From Bacteroidota bacterium (GTDB lineage: Bacteria; Bacteroidota; Bacteroidia; Chitinophagales; Chitinophagaceae): DNA of 17,455 nt. The notes below the pieces were generated by a model. It was not told the origin of the DNA and did no database searches. It worked only from the letters and a program-made list of their open reading frames with translations. Below, in pieces: positions 1 to 7,005 of this stretch. The position numbers and the translations under genes are program-made. Within the stretch, counting starts at the first letter, position 1; each line of letters opens with the position of its first letter. Location of the stretch: the NCBI GenBank assembly GCA_023418315.1, contig JAEZZY010000060.1, forward strand, positions 1-17,455, read 5' to 3'.

Positions 1-2237
1 CAGGTACACAAACAGTTTCTATCTGCCAAGGGCAATCTTATTTGTTTAATGGAATTTCCTATACAACGAATAATAACACAGCAACGGATACTCTGCAAAC
101 AGCATTGGGTTGTGATAGTATTGTAACCTTAAACTTAACGGTCAATCCTTACTTGACAGGCACACAAACAGTTTCCATCTGCCAAGGACAATCTTATTTG
201 TTCAATGGAGTTGCCTATACAGCGAATAACAACACAGCAACAGATACTTTGCAAACAGCATTGGGTTGTGATAGCATTGTAACGTTGAACCTTACCGTTA
301 ATCCTTATCTCACAGGCACGCGAAACATCACCATTTGTCAAGGGAAGTCCTATGTGTTCAATGGCATTACTTATACATCCTCTGTAAACGGTGTACAAGA
401 CACCCTTTCCAATAGCACAGGTTGCGATTCTGTAGTTACCTTGAATTTAACCGTTACACCTTACCTCACAGGCACACAAACAGTTTCCATCTGCCAAGGA
501 CAATCTTATTTGTTCAATGGAGTTTCCTATACAACGAATAATAGCACAGCAACAGATACTTTGCAAACAGCATTGGGTTGTGATAGTATTGTTACCTTGA
601 ACATAACCGTTAATCCTTACCTCACAGGCACACAAACAGTTTCTATCTGCCAAGGACAATCTTATTTGTTCAATGGAGTTTCCTATACAACGAATAATAA
701 CACAGCAACGGATACTTTGCAAACTGCTCTTGGTTGTGATAGTATCGTAACGTTGAACTTTACCGTTAATCCTTACCTGACAGGCACACAAACAGTTTCT
801 ATCTGCCAAGGACAATCTTATTTGTTCAATGGAATTTCCTATACAACGACTAACAACACAGCAACAGATACTTTGCAAACGGCGTTTGGTTGTGATAGTA
901 TTGTAACGTTGAACTTAACCGTCAATCCTTACTTGACAGGAACACAAACGGTTTCCATTTGCCAAGGACAATCTTATTTGTTCAATGGAGTTTCCTACAC
1001 CACAAATAATAACACAGCAACAGATACTTTGCAAACAGCATTGGGTTGTGATAGTATTGTAACCTTAAACTTAACGGTCAATCCTTACCTGACAGGAACG
1101 GATACGGTTATCATTTGCCAAGGGCAATCCTATACCTTCAACGGCATTGTTTATACTTCCTCCATAAACGGAGTGAGCGATACGGTGAAAAATTCATTGG
1201 GTTGTGATAGTATCGTAACCTTGAATCTGATCGTCAATCCTTATCTCACCGGCACCGAAACCGTTTTCATTTGCAGCGGGGAATCTTATACCTTCAACGG
1301 CATTACCTATACCTCCTCCATAAACGGCGTAACCGATACCTTGCAAACCGTTGGGGGCTGCGATAGTATTGTTAGCTTAGACCTCACCGTGCTGCCGCCT
1401 GCCTTGCCTACAGTGGTGGATGTTTCAGGATGTGGCTTTGTGGTCTTTGAAGGGAAAACCTATATCAAGGATTTGCATTTCAACGACACCGTTATATCTT
1501 CTTACGGTTGCGATAGCCTCTACCGCACCATCCACATTACCGTTTATCCCAACAATCCGGTTTATAGAACCTATGATACCATTGCTTGTAGAGAGTTTGT
1601 GTTGAACGGACAGGTTTATTTGCAGGATACGGTGGTGCAGGATACGCTTTTCAATGTGCATGGTTGTGATAGTGTGGTGCGCACGTTCAAGGTGAGCATT
1701 GAACATTTTGAGCTGAGCTTAACATCCGATTGGAATGATCCTTACCGAGGTGAATACATCCGCCTCACTACTGCTTCCGATATTTATTATGAGATACATA
1801 CCTGGAGTCCTGCGGAATCGTTCCCGCACCAACGCGAGAAAATACAGAACCTACGTTTGTATCAACCGGCTACCGTTACGGTGATTGCCTATACCCTGGC
1901 GGGTTGTTGGGATACGGCTTCGCTGGCATTCACCGTGGCAGATATAAATCATACGGTATCCATCCCCAATGCGTTTACGCCGAATGGGGACGGAAGGAAT
2001 GATGTGTTCCGTCCGTTATTGCCTATGAAGCGTGCTTATATAATCAAGTACTTCCGCATCTACAACCGGTGGGGGCAAGAGGTCTATCACATCAACGGCG
2101 AGCTGACGAAAGACGGATGGGACGGTACTTACAAAGGAGAACCCTTAGATGCCGGTGTGTATCATTACTACCTCGAAGTAGAATTTGCCGATGGTGAAAA
2201 ATACCGCACAAAGGGAGAGGTTACGTTGATTCGGTGA
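1..2237 (+). CDS. Repetitive T9SS type B cargo protein, adhesin-like (5' end outside window)
   Basis: The frame is open from the left edge (first full codon at 3), so this is the C-terminal 744 residues of a larger protein. Visible residues 1-468 are nine 52-residue repeats, each with an ICQGQSY-like and a GCDSIVTLNLTV-like block; the two cysteines sit at repeat positions 8 and 37 and may form a disulphide (inference). Two diverged copies follow (about 1407-1710), then a short non-repeat stretch. The last 93 residues (from 1956) contain IPNAFTPNGDGRNDVF, IYNRWGQEVY, DGWDGTYKGEPLDAGVYHYY and a final KGEVTLIR. This is the gliding-motility-associated C-terminal domain (CHU_C, TIGR04131 type), known as a type B signal for the type IX secretion system. 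The protein is therefore likely secreted or cell-surface attached. An adhesin or matrix role is inferred from the repeats. A strong terminator follows. Confidence 0.9.
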   Translation, partial: GTQTVSICQGQSYLFNGISYTTNNNTATDTLQTALGCDSIVTLNLTVNPYLTGTQTVSICQGQSYLFNGVAYTANNNTATDTLQTALGCDSIVTLNLTVNPYLTGTRNITICQGKSYVFNGITYTSSVNGVQDTLSNSTGCDSVVTLNLTVTPYLTGTQTVSICQGQSYLFNGVSYTTNNSTATDTLQTALGCDSIVTLNITVNPYLTGTQTVSICQGQSYLFNGVSYTTNNNTATDTLQTALGCDSIVTLNFTVNPYLTGTQTVSICQGQSYLFNGISYTTTNNTATDTLQTAFGCDSIVTLNLTVNPYLTGTQTVSICQGQSYLFNGVSYTTNNNTATDTLQTALGCDSIVTLNLTVNPYLTGTDTVIICQGQSYTFNGIVYTSSINGVSDTVKNSLGCDSIVTLNLIVNPYLTGTETVFICSGESYTFNGITYTSSINGVTDTLQTVGGCDSIVSLDLTVLPPALPTVVDVSGCGFVVFEGKTYIKDLHFNDTVISSYGCDSLYRTIHITVYPNNPVYRTYDTIACREFVLNGQVYLQDTVVQDTLFNVHGCDSVVRTFKVSIEHFELSLTSDWNDPYRGEYIRLTTASDIYYEIHTWSPAESFPHQREKIQNLRLYQPATVTVIAYTLAGCWDTASLAFTVADINHTVSIPNAFTPNGDGRNDVFRPLLPMKRAYIIKYFRIYNRWGQEVYHINGELTKDGWDGTYKGEPLDAGVYHYYLEVEFADGEKYRTKGEVTLIR
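3..1406 (+). repeat. Nine in-frame 156-bp tandem repeats
   Basis: The GT(Q/E/D)TV segment recurs at 3, 159, 315, 471, 627, 783, 939, 1095 and 1251, a constant 156-bp spacing (52 codons) without indels. Units 1, 2, 4, 5, 6 and 7 form one subtype (NNNTATDTLQTALGCDSIV) and are very similar at DNA level. Units 3, 8 and 9 form another (SSINGVxDTL) and differ more. Two degenerate copies follow at about 1407-1559 and 1560-1710. The array begins at the window edge and very likely continues upstream. Confidence 0.97.
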
Positions 2238-2257
2238 TGGGAGAATAGTTTGATTGG

Positions 2258-2303
2258 TAAAAAGAGATTGCAGCGCCTTCGGCGCTGCAATCTCTTTTTA
2301 TTT
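2258..2303 (+). terminator. Rho-independent terminator after the repeat protein
   Basis: A perfect 20-bp inverted repeat (2258-2277 with 2281-2300) has a TTC loop, a GC-rich core GCAGCGCC/GGCGCTGC and a T tract at 2295-2299. The A tract on the left arm makes it T-rich on the opposite strand too, so it could act in both directions. It starts 20 bases after the stop codon at 2237. Confidence 0.92.
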
Positions 2304-2315
2304 GTGGCTGATTCA

Positions 2316-2350
2316 CTAAAAAAATAAAAAATACCCTCGGTAGGGTATTT
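2316..2350 (-). terminator. Possible minus-strand terminator hairpin
   Basis: A 9-bp perfect stem (2329-2337 with 2342-2350) has a 4-base loop (2338-2341). Read on the minus strand it is followed by an almost pure T tract (2328-2316). No convincing minus-strand gene ends here, so its target is unclear. It may act with the neighbouring terminator to insulate the repeat gene from the lipoprotein genes. Confidence 0.4.
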
Positions 2351-2546
2351 CCTTTGTATAGGGTGGGTAGTAGTTTTGACCCCGTAAATACATTTTCATA
2401 AACGATGAATTATTTCTTCTCATGAGATGATTCTTTTCAGGAGATAGGATATCATCGGATGGAGCGGAGCAGTTATCGTACTGTTGTTCTTGCTTCATAG
2501 GCATTGGCTTTTTTTGACTCATGCCGATTTTAAAATCGTTTTAAGA
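2351..2546. other. Non-coding spacer
   Basis: I see no gene here. The only notable structure is a 14-bp perfect palindrome, CGATTTTAAAATCG, at 2525-2538, followed by TTTTAA. It could be a weak hairpin or an operator. A 68-codon minus-strand frame (2316-2522) resembles nothing I know and runs through the hairpin and T tract at 2316-2350, so I do not call it a gene. Confidence 0.5.
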
Positions 2547-2620
2547 CAACCAACTGACGGGCATTGCCCTTGTTTGCTGTTACGTATTTCCGTCGGAACA
2601 AGCCGAAACACGACGTAAAA
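2547..2620 (+). promoter_or_regulatory. Shared lipoprotein leader element, copy A
   Basis: The core AACAAGCCGAAAC (from 2597) followed by ACGTAAAAGCAG (from 2613) recurs upstream of the genes at 4034 and 6052. ACGTAAAA ends 34 bases before the ATG at 2655. Upstream, CTGACGG (2554-2560) can pair with CCGTCGG (2590-2596) through one G-U wobble, around a 29-base loop. The element could be promoter DNA or an mRNA leader; the sequence alone does not decide. Confidence 0.55.
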
Positions 2621-2654
2621 GCAGGAGTAGGTAATTCTTGAAAAAACTAATACC

Positions 2655-3929
2655 ATGAAAAGATTATTTATCCTGTTAATTTCCGGCTTGCTTTTAGCCG
2701 CCGGCTGTAACAAACCCGACAAAGGGCAACTGCCGCCCACCGATAACGGTGAGAACTCATCAGGAGATGCCAAACTGGAAATGGAAGGAGCCGCGCAAGG
2801 TTCAATGATCTATAAAGGCTCCACAATGGAGATTACCGGAAAATACAAGATTGCCGATGGGCGACTCGTGATATCTGCTCTCATGGGCAACCTCGAAGGC
2901 ACTGTAACGGTGGATGAAGACAGCAACTACCATATCACCTTCGATAAGCTCACGGGTGCGTACGAAGATATAATCGGTCTGACCGGTACCATCGCTGCCA
3001 ATACAGGTAAAAAACGCAGCGCCAGCCCTACAAGCGAAGACACCTACATTCCCGAAATAGCGCTGGAAGCCGCTGAACTAACAAACGGAAATATTGCACT
3101 CTACAATTTTCACTATTTGCAAGGACTGAAACTGAAAAAATGTATTGTTTTTTTCTCACACAGTAAATACGGCAGAGAAGCGGAAGTGCACATTAAAAAT
3201 TCCTCTTACAACACAAACCTGCCTTTGGGTGCTTATTACTCAACTATTAGTCAGGACTCTTCCGAAGTTGAAGAAAATAATCTTTGCGAGATTTGGCCCG
3301 GTCCTTTTGGGCTTTATACTGACGGATACGAATCCGGTTACGGAGATTATTACCATGGGCAATACAACAATAATTTTTTCTATGACGAAGATAATCCCTA
3401 TGTAATATACCTGCGATATGTGCTTGACAAAGAAACCGAATATGAATACGAAGTAGTATGGGATAATGGAATAAAAGAGAAGGGGCATTTTACTACAAAC
3501 ATAGGAGGCACTACACAAAATATCTGCATCGGAGATATGGCAGGCGGCTACCAACGCGCGTATGCTTATAATAATTTTCCTTTATCAAAATTTGCTAACA
3601 CCACTATTTGCTATGAGTATCCTGATCAAGGGTTATATGTAAAATCTGCCCTGACCATGCAATTTGCCAGAGACTATAATATCTATATATACAGTATGCC
3701 GAAAGAAACGAGTGGTGTGTTCAGTCTTGCAGATTCCAATATCCCTCAGTCGGAAGGGCTAAAGGCGCGGCTTACCTTCCCTGATGGCACAAAGGATGGG
3801 AAAAGCTATTTTCCCACAGGTGGCTACATAAAAAAGACAGGACGCTGGAGCTTTGAATATGAAGTGGAATTTAACTACGGCGGAAGCACACAGTCTGTTA
3901 CAGGGAAAGGAGAGTATATATTTAAATAG
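2655..3929 (+). CDS. Putative outer-membrane lipoprotein, unknown function
   Basis: This 424-residue protein begins with a lipoprotein signal peptide: KR, a hydrophobic stretch, then LLLAAGC with the lipid-modified cysteine at residue 18. A Pro/Asp/Gly-rich tether (about residues 19-40) follows. The rest alternates short hydrophobic and polar stretches, suggesting mostly beta structure, with many Tyr/Asn/Asp in the middle (about 215-250: repeated GY, YY, NN and a DEDNPYV patch). I do not recognise a family. The residues after the cysteine (NKPDKG) only partly resemble the Bacteroidota surface-export signal. The ATG follows GAAAAAACTAATACC, an A-rich start context like that of the next lipoprotein genes, and shares its leader with two of them. 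Cell-surface location is an inference; no enzymatic motif is seen. Confidence 0.85.
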   Translation: MKRLFILLISGLLLAAGCNKPDKGQLPPTDNGENSSGDAKLEMEGAAQGSMIYKGSTMEITGKYKIADGRLVISALMGNLEGTVTVDEDSNYHITFDKLTGAYEDIIGLTGTIAANTGKKRSASPTSEDTYIPEIALEAAELTNGNIALYNFHYLQGLKLKKCIVFFSHSKYGREAEVHIKNSSYNTNLPLGAYYSTISQDSSEVEENNLCEIWPGPFGLYTDGYESGYGDYYHGQYNNNFFYDEDNPYVIYLRYVLDKETEYEYEVVWDNGIKEKGHFTTNIGGTTQNICIGDMAGGYQRAYAYNNFPLSKFANTTICYEYPDQGLYVKSALTMQFARDYNIYIYSMPKETSGVFSLADSNIPQSEGLKARLTFPDGTKDGKSYFPTGGYIKKTGRWSFEYEVEFNYGGSTQSVTGKGEYIFK

Positions 3930-3930
3930 A

Positions 3931-4000
3931 ATAACCTGACGGTTCCGGAACTTGTTAAGCTGTAGAAACCCCGTCAGAACAAACCGAAAAAGACGTAAAA
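3931..4000 (+). promoter_or_regulatory. Shared lipoprotein leader element, copy B
   Basis: The core AACAAACCGAAAAAGACGT (from 3978) runs into AAAA at 4000, 33 bases before the ATG at 4034. CTGACGG (3936-3942) is exactly complementary to CCGTCAG (3971-3977), around a 28-base loop. Copy A has the same arms at the same positions with one wobble, which suggests that the pairing matters. The element starts just after the stop codon of the upstream gene (3929). Confidence 0.55.
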
Positions 4001-4033
4001 AACAGAAGATAAAATTAATTAAAAACTAAAATC

Positions 4034-4813
4034 ATGAAAAAGACAACAAGTACAGTATTCTTCGCTTCTCTGATTACTTTATTAGGGTTTTGCTCGGTGC
4101 TTTTTTATTCCTGTAATAAAGATGACGACCCCAAGCCATTCTATCTGTATGTTGAAAATCCATTCCCTTACGACATCCGCATAAAAGGGCATCTAAAAGG
4201 TTGCGGTTATGGTGGAGACGGGTGTCTTCATTACCCCGGAAAAATATATGAAGGAGCTACGCCAGGGCATAGTGGTAACATTCAAGCTTTTAATGACGAA
4301 ACAGGTGATGCTATTGATCTTGCAATCTATGACGCAGATATGGAAGGTGGCTATGTCTGGGTAGTAGGGTCAGGTAATCATCTTGTGAAGGTAGAAGATT
4401 ATGATAATGGCAGTGGTAATGGTGGTGGAAATAGCGGCGGAAATAACGGCGGCAGCAACGGTGGTAACAACGGTGGAAATGATTCGGATGATGGCGCTAT
4501 CGTTTTTTATAGTACAGGTAATCTTGACGAATGTGAATATGTAGAAGTAAGTATTTCTAAAGAACTTGGTTCGGATGGTTTGCCTAAAAATCCGTTGGTT
4601 AAAACTTTCAAGGGGGTTGTTAAGGTACCCTATGACGTGAATAAAGATGTTTCATGTGGAATGCAGGGTGCGGCGACTTTTAATGTTCCTCCAGGAAAAT
4701 ATTATATCTTCCACAAGACTGTAAATTGTACAAATGCGCCTTATTATAAACATACTCTACAATGGAGAACTATTGAAAAAGGGGATTGTATAAAAGTCAG
4801 GCTTACCCGATAG
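4034..4813 (+). CDS. Two-domain surface lipoprotein with Gly/Asn linker (paralogue 1)
   Basis: This 259-residue protein has a lipoprotein signal ending FYSC, with Cys27 as the lipid site. NKDDD follows directly and fits the K-(D/E)2 surface lipoprotein export signal known from Capnocytophaga and relatives, so a cell-surface location is likely. The N-terminal domain (about 34-121) has VENPFPYDIRI, a C-x6-C pair (Cys57, Cys64) and EGGYVWVV. A linker of mainly Gly, Asn and Ser covers about 124-153. The C-terminal domain (155-259) has CGMQGAATFNVPPGKYYIF and ends with GDCIKVRL. The gene at 6052 matches in both domains; the gene at 4942 has nearly the same signal peptide and a recognisable C-terminal pattern. 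I know no characterised family with this plan. The start is fixed by TTAAAAACTAAAATC before the ATG and by the signal peptide. Confidence 0.88.
   Translation: MKKTTSTVFFASLITLLGFCSVLFYSCNKDDDPKPFYLYVENPFPYDIRIKGHLKGCGYGGDGCLHYPGKIYEGATPGHSGNIQAFNDETGDAIDLAIYDADMEGGYVWVVGSGNHLVKVEDYDNGSGNGGGNSGGNNGGSNGGNNGGNDSDDGAIVFYSTGNLDECEYVEVSISKELGSDGLPKNPLVKTFKGVVKVPYDVNKDVSCGMQGAATFNVPPGKYYIFHKTVNCTNAPYYKHTLQWRTIEKGDCIKVRLTR
4403..4492 (+). repeat. Low-complexity Gly/Asn codon tract (linker)
   Basis: About 30 codons are mostly GGN, AAY and AGY and encode the hinge between the two domains of the lipoprotein at 4034. Similar tracts occupy the same place in the genes at 4942 and 6052. Confidence 0.85.
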
Positions 4814-4822
4814 TTTTACAGT

Positions 4823-4846
4823 CGTGTCGGGTGTCCTCACCCCACG
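4823..4846 (+). other. Hairpin in the 4034-4942 intergenic region
   Basis: CGTG (4823-4826) pairs with CACG (4843-4846) and GGGTG (4829-4833) with CACCC (4838-4842), with a TC bulge and a TCCT loop. It lies 10 bases after a stop codon but has no T tract, so it is not a standard terminator. It might be an mRNA stability or processing structure. The rest of 4814-4941 shows only an A-rich start context. Confidence 0.35.
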
Positions 4847-4941
4847 CCAATAGCAGCGCGAAACATAAGTACCTATTGCGAACACTAGGCACGGCACAAA
4901 AATAAAAAGTTCATTAAAACCATCCCACAAAAACTAAAACC

Positions 4942-5811
4942 ATGAAAAAAACGACAAGTACAGTATTCTTCGCATCCCTGATTACCTTATTAGGGTTTTG
5001 CTCGGTGCTTTTTTATTCCTGTACAAAAGGAGATGATACGCAACCAAAGACTTTTGAAATTACACTTTATAACCCCTATGACTATCCCGTTATACTGGAT
5101 TCGCGCGAGTTTAAAAACACCAGTCACTGCTATTTGTTGGATAAATATGACAATAATTGCACGCTTGGAGCCGGAGAAATAAAAACCTATACCGGAGAAC
5201 TTAGTGATGATAATGAAAGTGGTTACGTAGCCATTTTCTTTGAAGACGCTACAAACACAACAGATGACAATGATAGAGATGGCATTTTTGATTTTTATGA
5301 TGCAAAAGCCGGAGAAAGCTATTGCGGAAAACTCATCAGTCTCCAAGAAATCACTCCGCAAAACACACCTAAAGTATTCCTGAGTTCGGGTGGTTATTGC
5401 AATTTTGGGAATGGCGGTAACGGAAATGGCGGTGGTAACGGAAACGGAGGAAATGGCAGTGATAACAATCCCGAAGAAGGTATGGTTGTATTTTGGACAA
5501 ACCATGTGGATGCTGAACTTGTGCACGGTCAACTTGTGTATGAACAGATACATATATACTGTGATGGCAGCGAGACTTCGATGATATTATGGCAAAGCTT
5601 ATCTAAGCCGCCCTCTATTTGCCCGGAACCTCCATTCGGTTCATATCCAAGCATGAGATACAAACTGTTGAAACCCGGCGTTCATAATTATGATGCATAC
5701 ATATATGATTGGAAAGGTGGTCAGAAATACAATAAAAAAGAGTGGCATGGCACTTTTACTATCTATGCCGGTACTGATGATTGTACTAAAATACTGTTGA
5801 ATAATAAATAG
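4942..5811 (+). CDS. Two-domain surface lipoprotein with Gly/Asn linker and DxDxDG loop (paralogue 2)
   Basis: This 289-residue protein has the same first 27 residues as the product of the gene at 4034, through the lipobox cysteine; the DNA differs there only at synonymous sites. TKGDD follows the cysteine, a weaker fit to the surface-export signal. The N-terminal domain (about 37-150) keeps the NPYDYPVIL and ESGYVAIFF patterns but has a C-x8-C pair (Cys63, Cys72) and a DxDxDGxxD loop at 109-117, like calcium-binding loops of thrombospondin-3 or dockerin type. A Gly/Asn linker covers about 156-176. The C-terminal domain has the MRYKLLKPGVHNY and GTDDCTKILL patterns that mirror FNVPPGKYY and GDCIKVRL in the 4034 product. 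Function is unknown. Its upstream region lacks a clear copy of the leader seen before 2655, 4034 and 6052. Confidence 0.87.
   Translation: MKKTTSTVFFASLITLLGFCSVLFYSCTKGDDTQPKTFEITLYNPYDYPVILDSREFKNTSHCYLLDKYDNNCTLGAGEIKTYTGELSDDNESGYVAIFFEDATNTTDDNDRDGIFDFYDAKAGESYCGKLISLQEITPQNTPKVFLSSGGYCNFGNGGNGNGGGNGNGGNGSDNNPEEGMVVFWTNHVDAELVHGQLVYEQIHIYCDGSETSMILWQSLSKPPSICPEPPFGSYPSMRYKLLKPGVHNYDAYIYDWKGGQKYNKKEWHGTFTIYAGTDDCTKILLNNK
5407..5469 (+). repeat. Low-complexity Gly/Asn codon tract (linker)
   Basis: Alternating Gly and Asn codons (GGNGNGGGNGNGG pattern) separate the two domains of the lipoprotein at 4942, in the same place as in its paralogues. Confidence 0.85.
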
Positions 5812-5948
5812 ACCGCTTTAAAGCACCTAAACACACAATAAGAATACAATTAGAATGCATATGAAATAAACGGTATTATTATATTGGAATCTAAGCTGTT
5901 TCAAGTTTCTATTTCTAACTCATGTTCATGATTGCTTTTAACTTCATG

Positions 5949-6020
5949 CAACCAACAAATGAGCGTAGCAACCTGGTAATTCCCCGATTCTATCAAAACA
6001 AGCCGAAAAAATACGTAAAA
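5949..6020 (+). promoter_or_regulatory. Shared lipoprotein leader element, copy C
   Basis: CAACCAAC (5949-5956) is followed 48 bases later by AACAAGCCGAAAAAATACGT (from 5997) and then AAAAGCAG; copy A has the same two blocks 50 bases apart. ACGTAAAA ends at 6020, 31 bases before the ATG at 6052. The paired arms seen in copies A and B are not visible here, so the conserved part is the 3' core. The region before it (5812-5948) is AT-rich and shows no gene. Confidence 0.5.
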
Positions 6021-6051
6021 GCAGAATATGTTTTTAATAAAAATTAGAACA

Positions 6052-6789
6052 ATGAACAAAACAAAAACAATATTCATTACCTCCCTGCTTACCATATTGG
6101 GATTTAGCACGGTGTTTTTTTATTCCTGTAAAAAACTAGAGGCGGGCTTTTTTTATTTATACGTTGAAAACCCCTTTTCTTTTGCAATTCGAATAGCGGG
6201 AGATCTGAACGGTTGTAGCGTTGAAGAGGGTGGCTGTCTTTTTTATGAAGGAAAGATATTTGAAGGAAAAACGCCCGGACAAGGAGGTACTGTATATGCT
6301 TATAATAATGAAACCGGTGAAGAAGTTGGTAAAGTTAGTTATGATGGCAGCATGGAAAGCGGTTATACCTGGACGGTAGGCTATGGCAATCCCCTTGTGA
6401 AGATACCAAGTAGCAGTGGGAATAATAACAACGGTAATGGAGGAAATAATAATGGTGGAAATAATAATGGAGGAAGTGGAGGGAATGGAGGAAGTGGAGG
6501 CAGTTCTGGTGATGGACGTTTTACATTGTATCAAAATGATGAGGGAACCGTTCCAACAAAAGTGGAGATTATAGGTCCCAAAGGTTATAAATCTTCCAAG
6601 GTAGCCATAACAAAATATTATAAACCAAGCCAGGTAGATTGTGGTAAAGCAGGTTGTGCAAATTTCACCCTACCTCCCGGAGAGTATTACTATTCAGCTT
6701 ATTTTGATGGCCGCCCTTACGGTCCTATTGGTCCTTTTAAAATTACAAGCGGAAAATGCATGATAGCTAGGGTGGATAATAGTTTCTAA
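6052..6789 (+). CDS. Two-domain lipoprotein with Gly/Asn linker (paralogue 3)
   Basis: This 245-residue protein is clearly related to the 4034 product. The signal peptide MNKTKTIFITSLLTILGFS leads to FYSC (Cys26), and KKLEAG follows, with less acid than in the paralogue. The N-terminal domain has YLYVENPFSFAIRI, C-x6-C (Cys55, Cys62), KIFEGKTPGQGG and MESGYTWTVGYGNPLVKI, each with a direct counterpart in the 4034 product. The linker (about 120-155) is longer. The C-terminal domain has DCGKAGCANFTLPPGEYYY and SGKCMIARV. I chose the ATG at 6052 over the in-frame ATG at 6028 because a charged N-terminus directly before the hydrophobic stretch matches the paralogues, and because 6028 lies immediately after the leader core. 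Function is unknown. Confidence 0.87.
   Translation: MNKTKTIFITSLLTILGFSTVFFYSCKKLEAGFFYLYVENPFSFAIRIAGDLNGCSVEEGGCLFYEGKIFEGKTPGQGGTVYAYNNETGEEVGKVSYDGSMESGYTWTVGYGNPLVKIPSSSGNNNNGNGGNNNGGNNNGGSGGNGGSGGSSGDGRFTLYQNDEGTVPTKVEIIGPKGYKSSKVAITKYYKPSQVDCGKAGCANFTLPPGEYYYSAYFDGRPYGPIGPFKITSGKCMIARVDNSF
6409..6516 (+). repeat. Gly/Asn linker tract with short tandem repeats
   Basis: The linker of the 6052 lipoprotein contains a 15-bp direct repeat (6442-6456 and 6457-6471, differing only in the last base) and a GGAAGTGGAGG motif occurring twice 18 bp apart. Such in-frame repeats could change linker length by slippage without breaking the gene. Confidence 0.8.
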
Positions 6790-7005
6790 TCCGTAATTCA
6801 CAAATAATCAAACGGAGTTTTATACGAATTGAATTCTTGAAATTTAATAGTGTGAAAATTTTAAAATGACAGTAGCTTGGGTTAATAATTTTCAAACAAA
6901 TAGGCCAGAATACGCCGAATAGCTAAACCTTAGATGAAACAGAACATAGGATTCCCATTTGAATAAAAGGACAATGAAATAAACAATTATTAAAAACTAA
7001 ACACC

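Noticed and set aside
135..878. Long minus-strand reading frames of 87 and 143 codons across the repeats
   Set aside because: They repeat with the same 156-bp period and are antisense shadows of the repeat protein, which has a clear C-terminal sorting domain.
3..1406. CRISPR-like or mobile repeat array
   Set aside because: There are no spacers; the units are 156 bp, contiguous and in frame with a protein.
2316..2522. 68-codon minus-strand frame
   Set aside because: Composition is odd, no family is recognisable, and its last codons lie in a hairpin plus T tract that would stop transcription before the stop codon.
2519..2773. Minus-strand frame sharing an FxxFRLV-type peptide with the frame at 5901-6110
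   Set aside because: The similarity comes from the conserved leader DNA read backwards; both overlap real plus-strand genes or leaders.
4814..4941. A fourth copy of the shared leader before 4942
   Set aside because: AGGCACGGCAC and TAAAAAG are only loosely similar to the core, and the ACGTAAAA block is absent.
6028..6051. Upstream ATG giving 8 extra residues on the 6052 lipoprotein
   Set aside because: The extension would put extra residues before the signal peptide and start immediately after the leader core; the paralogues begin at the position matching 6052.
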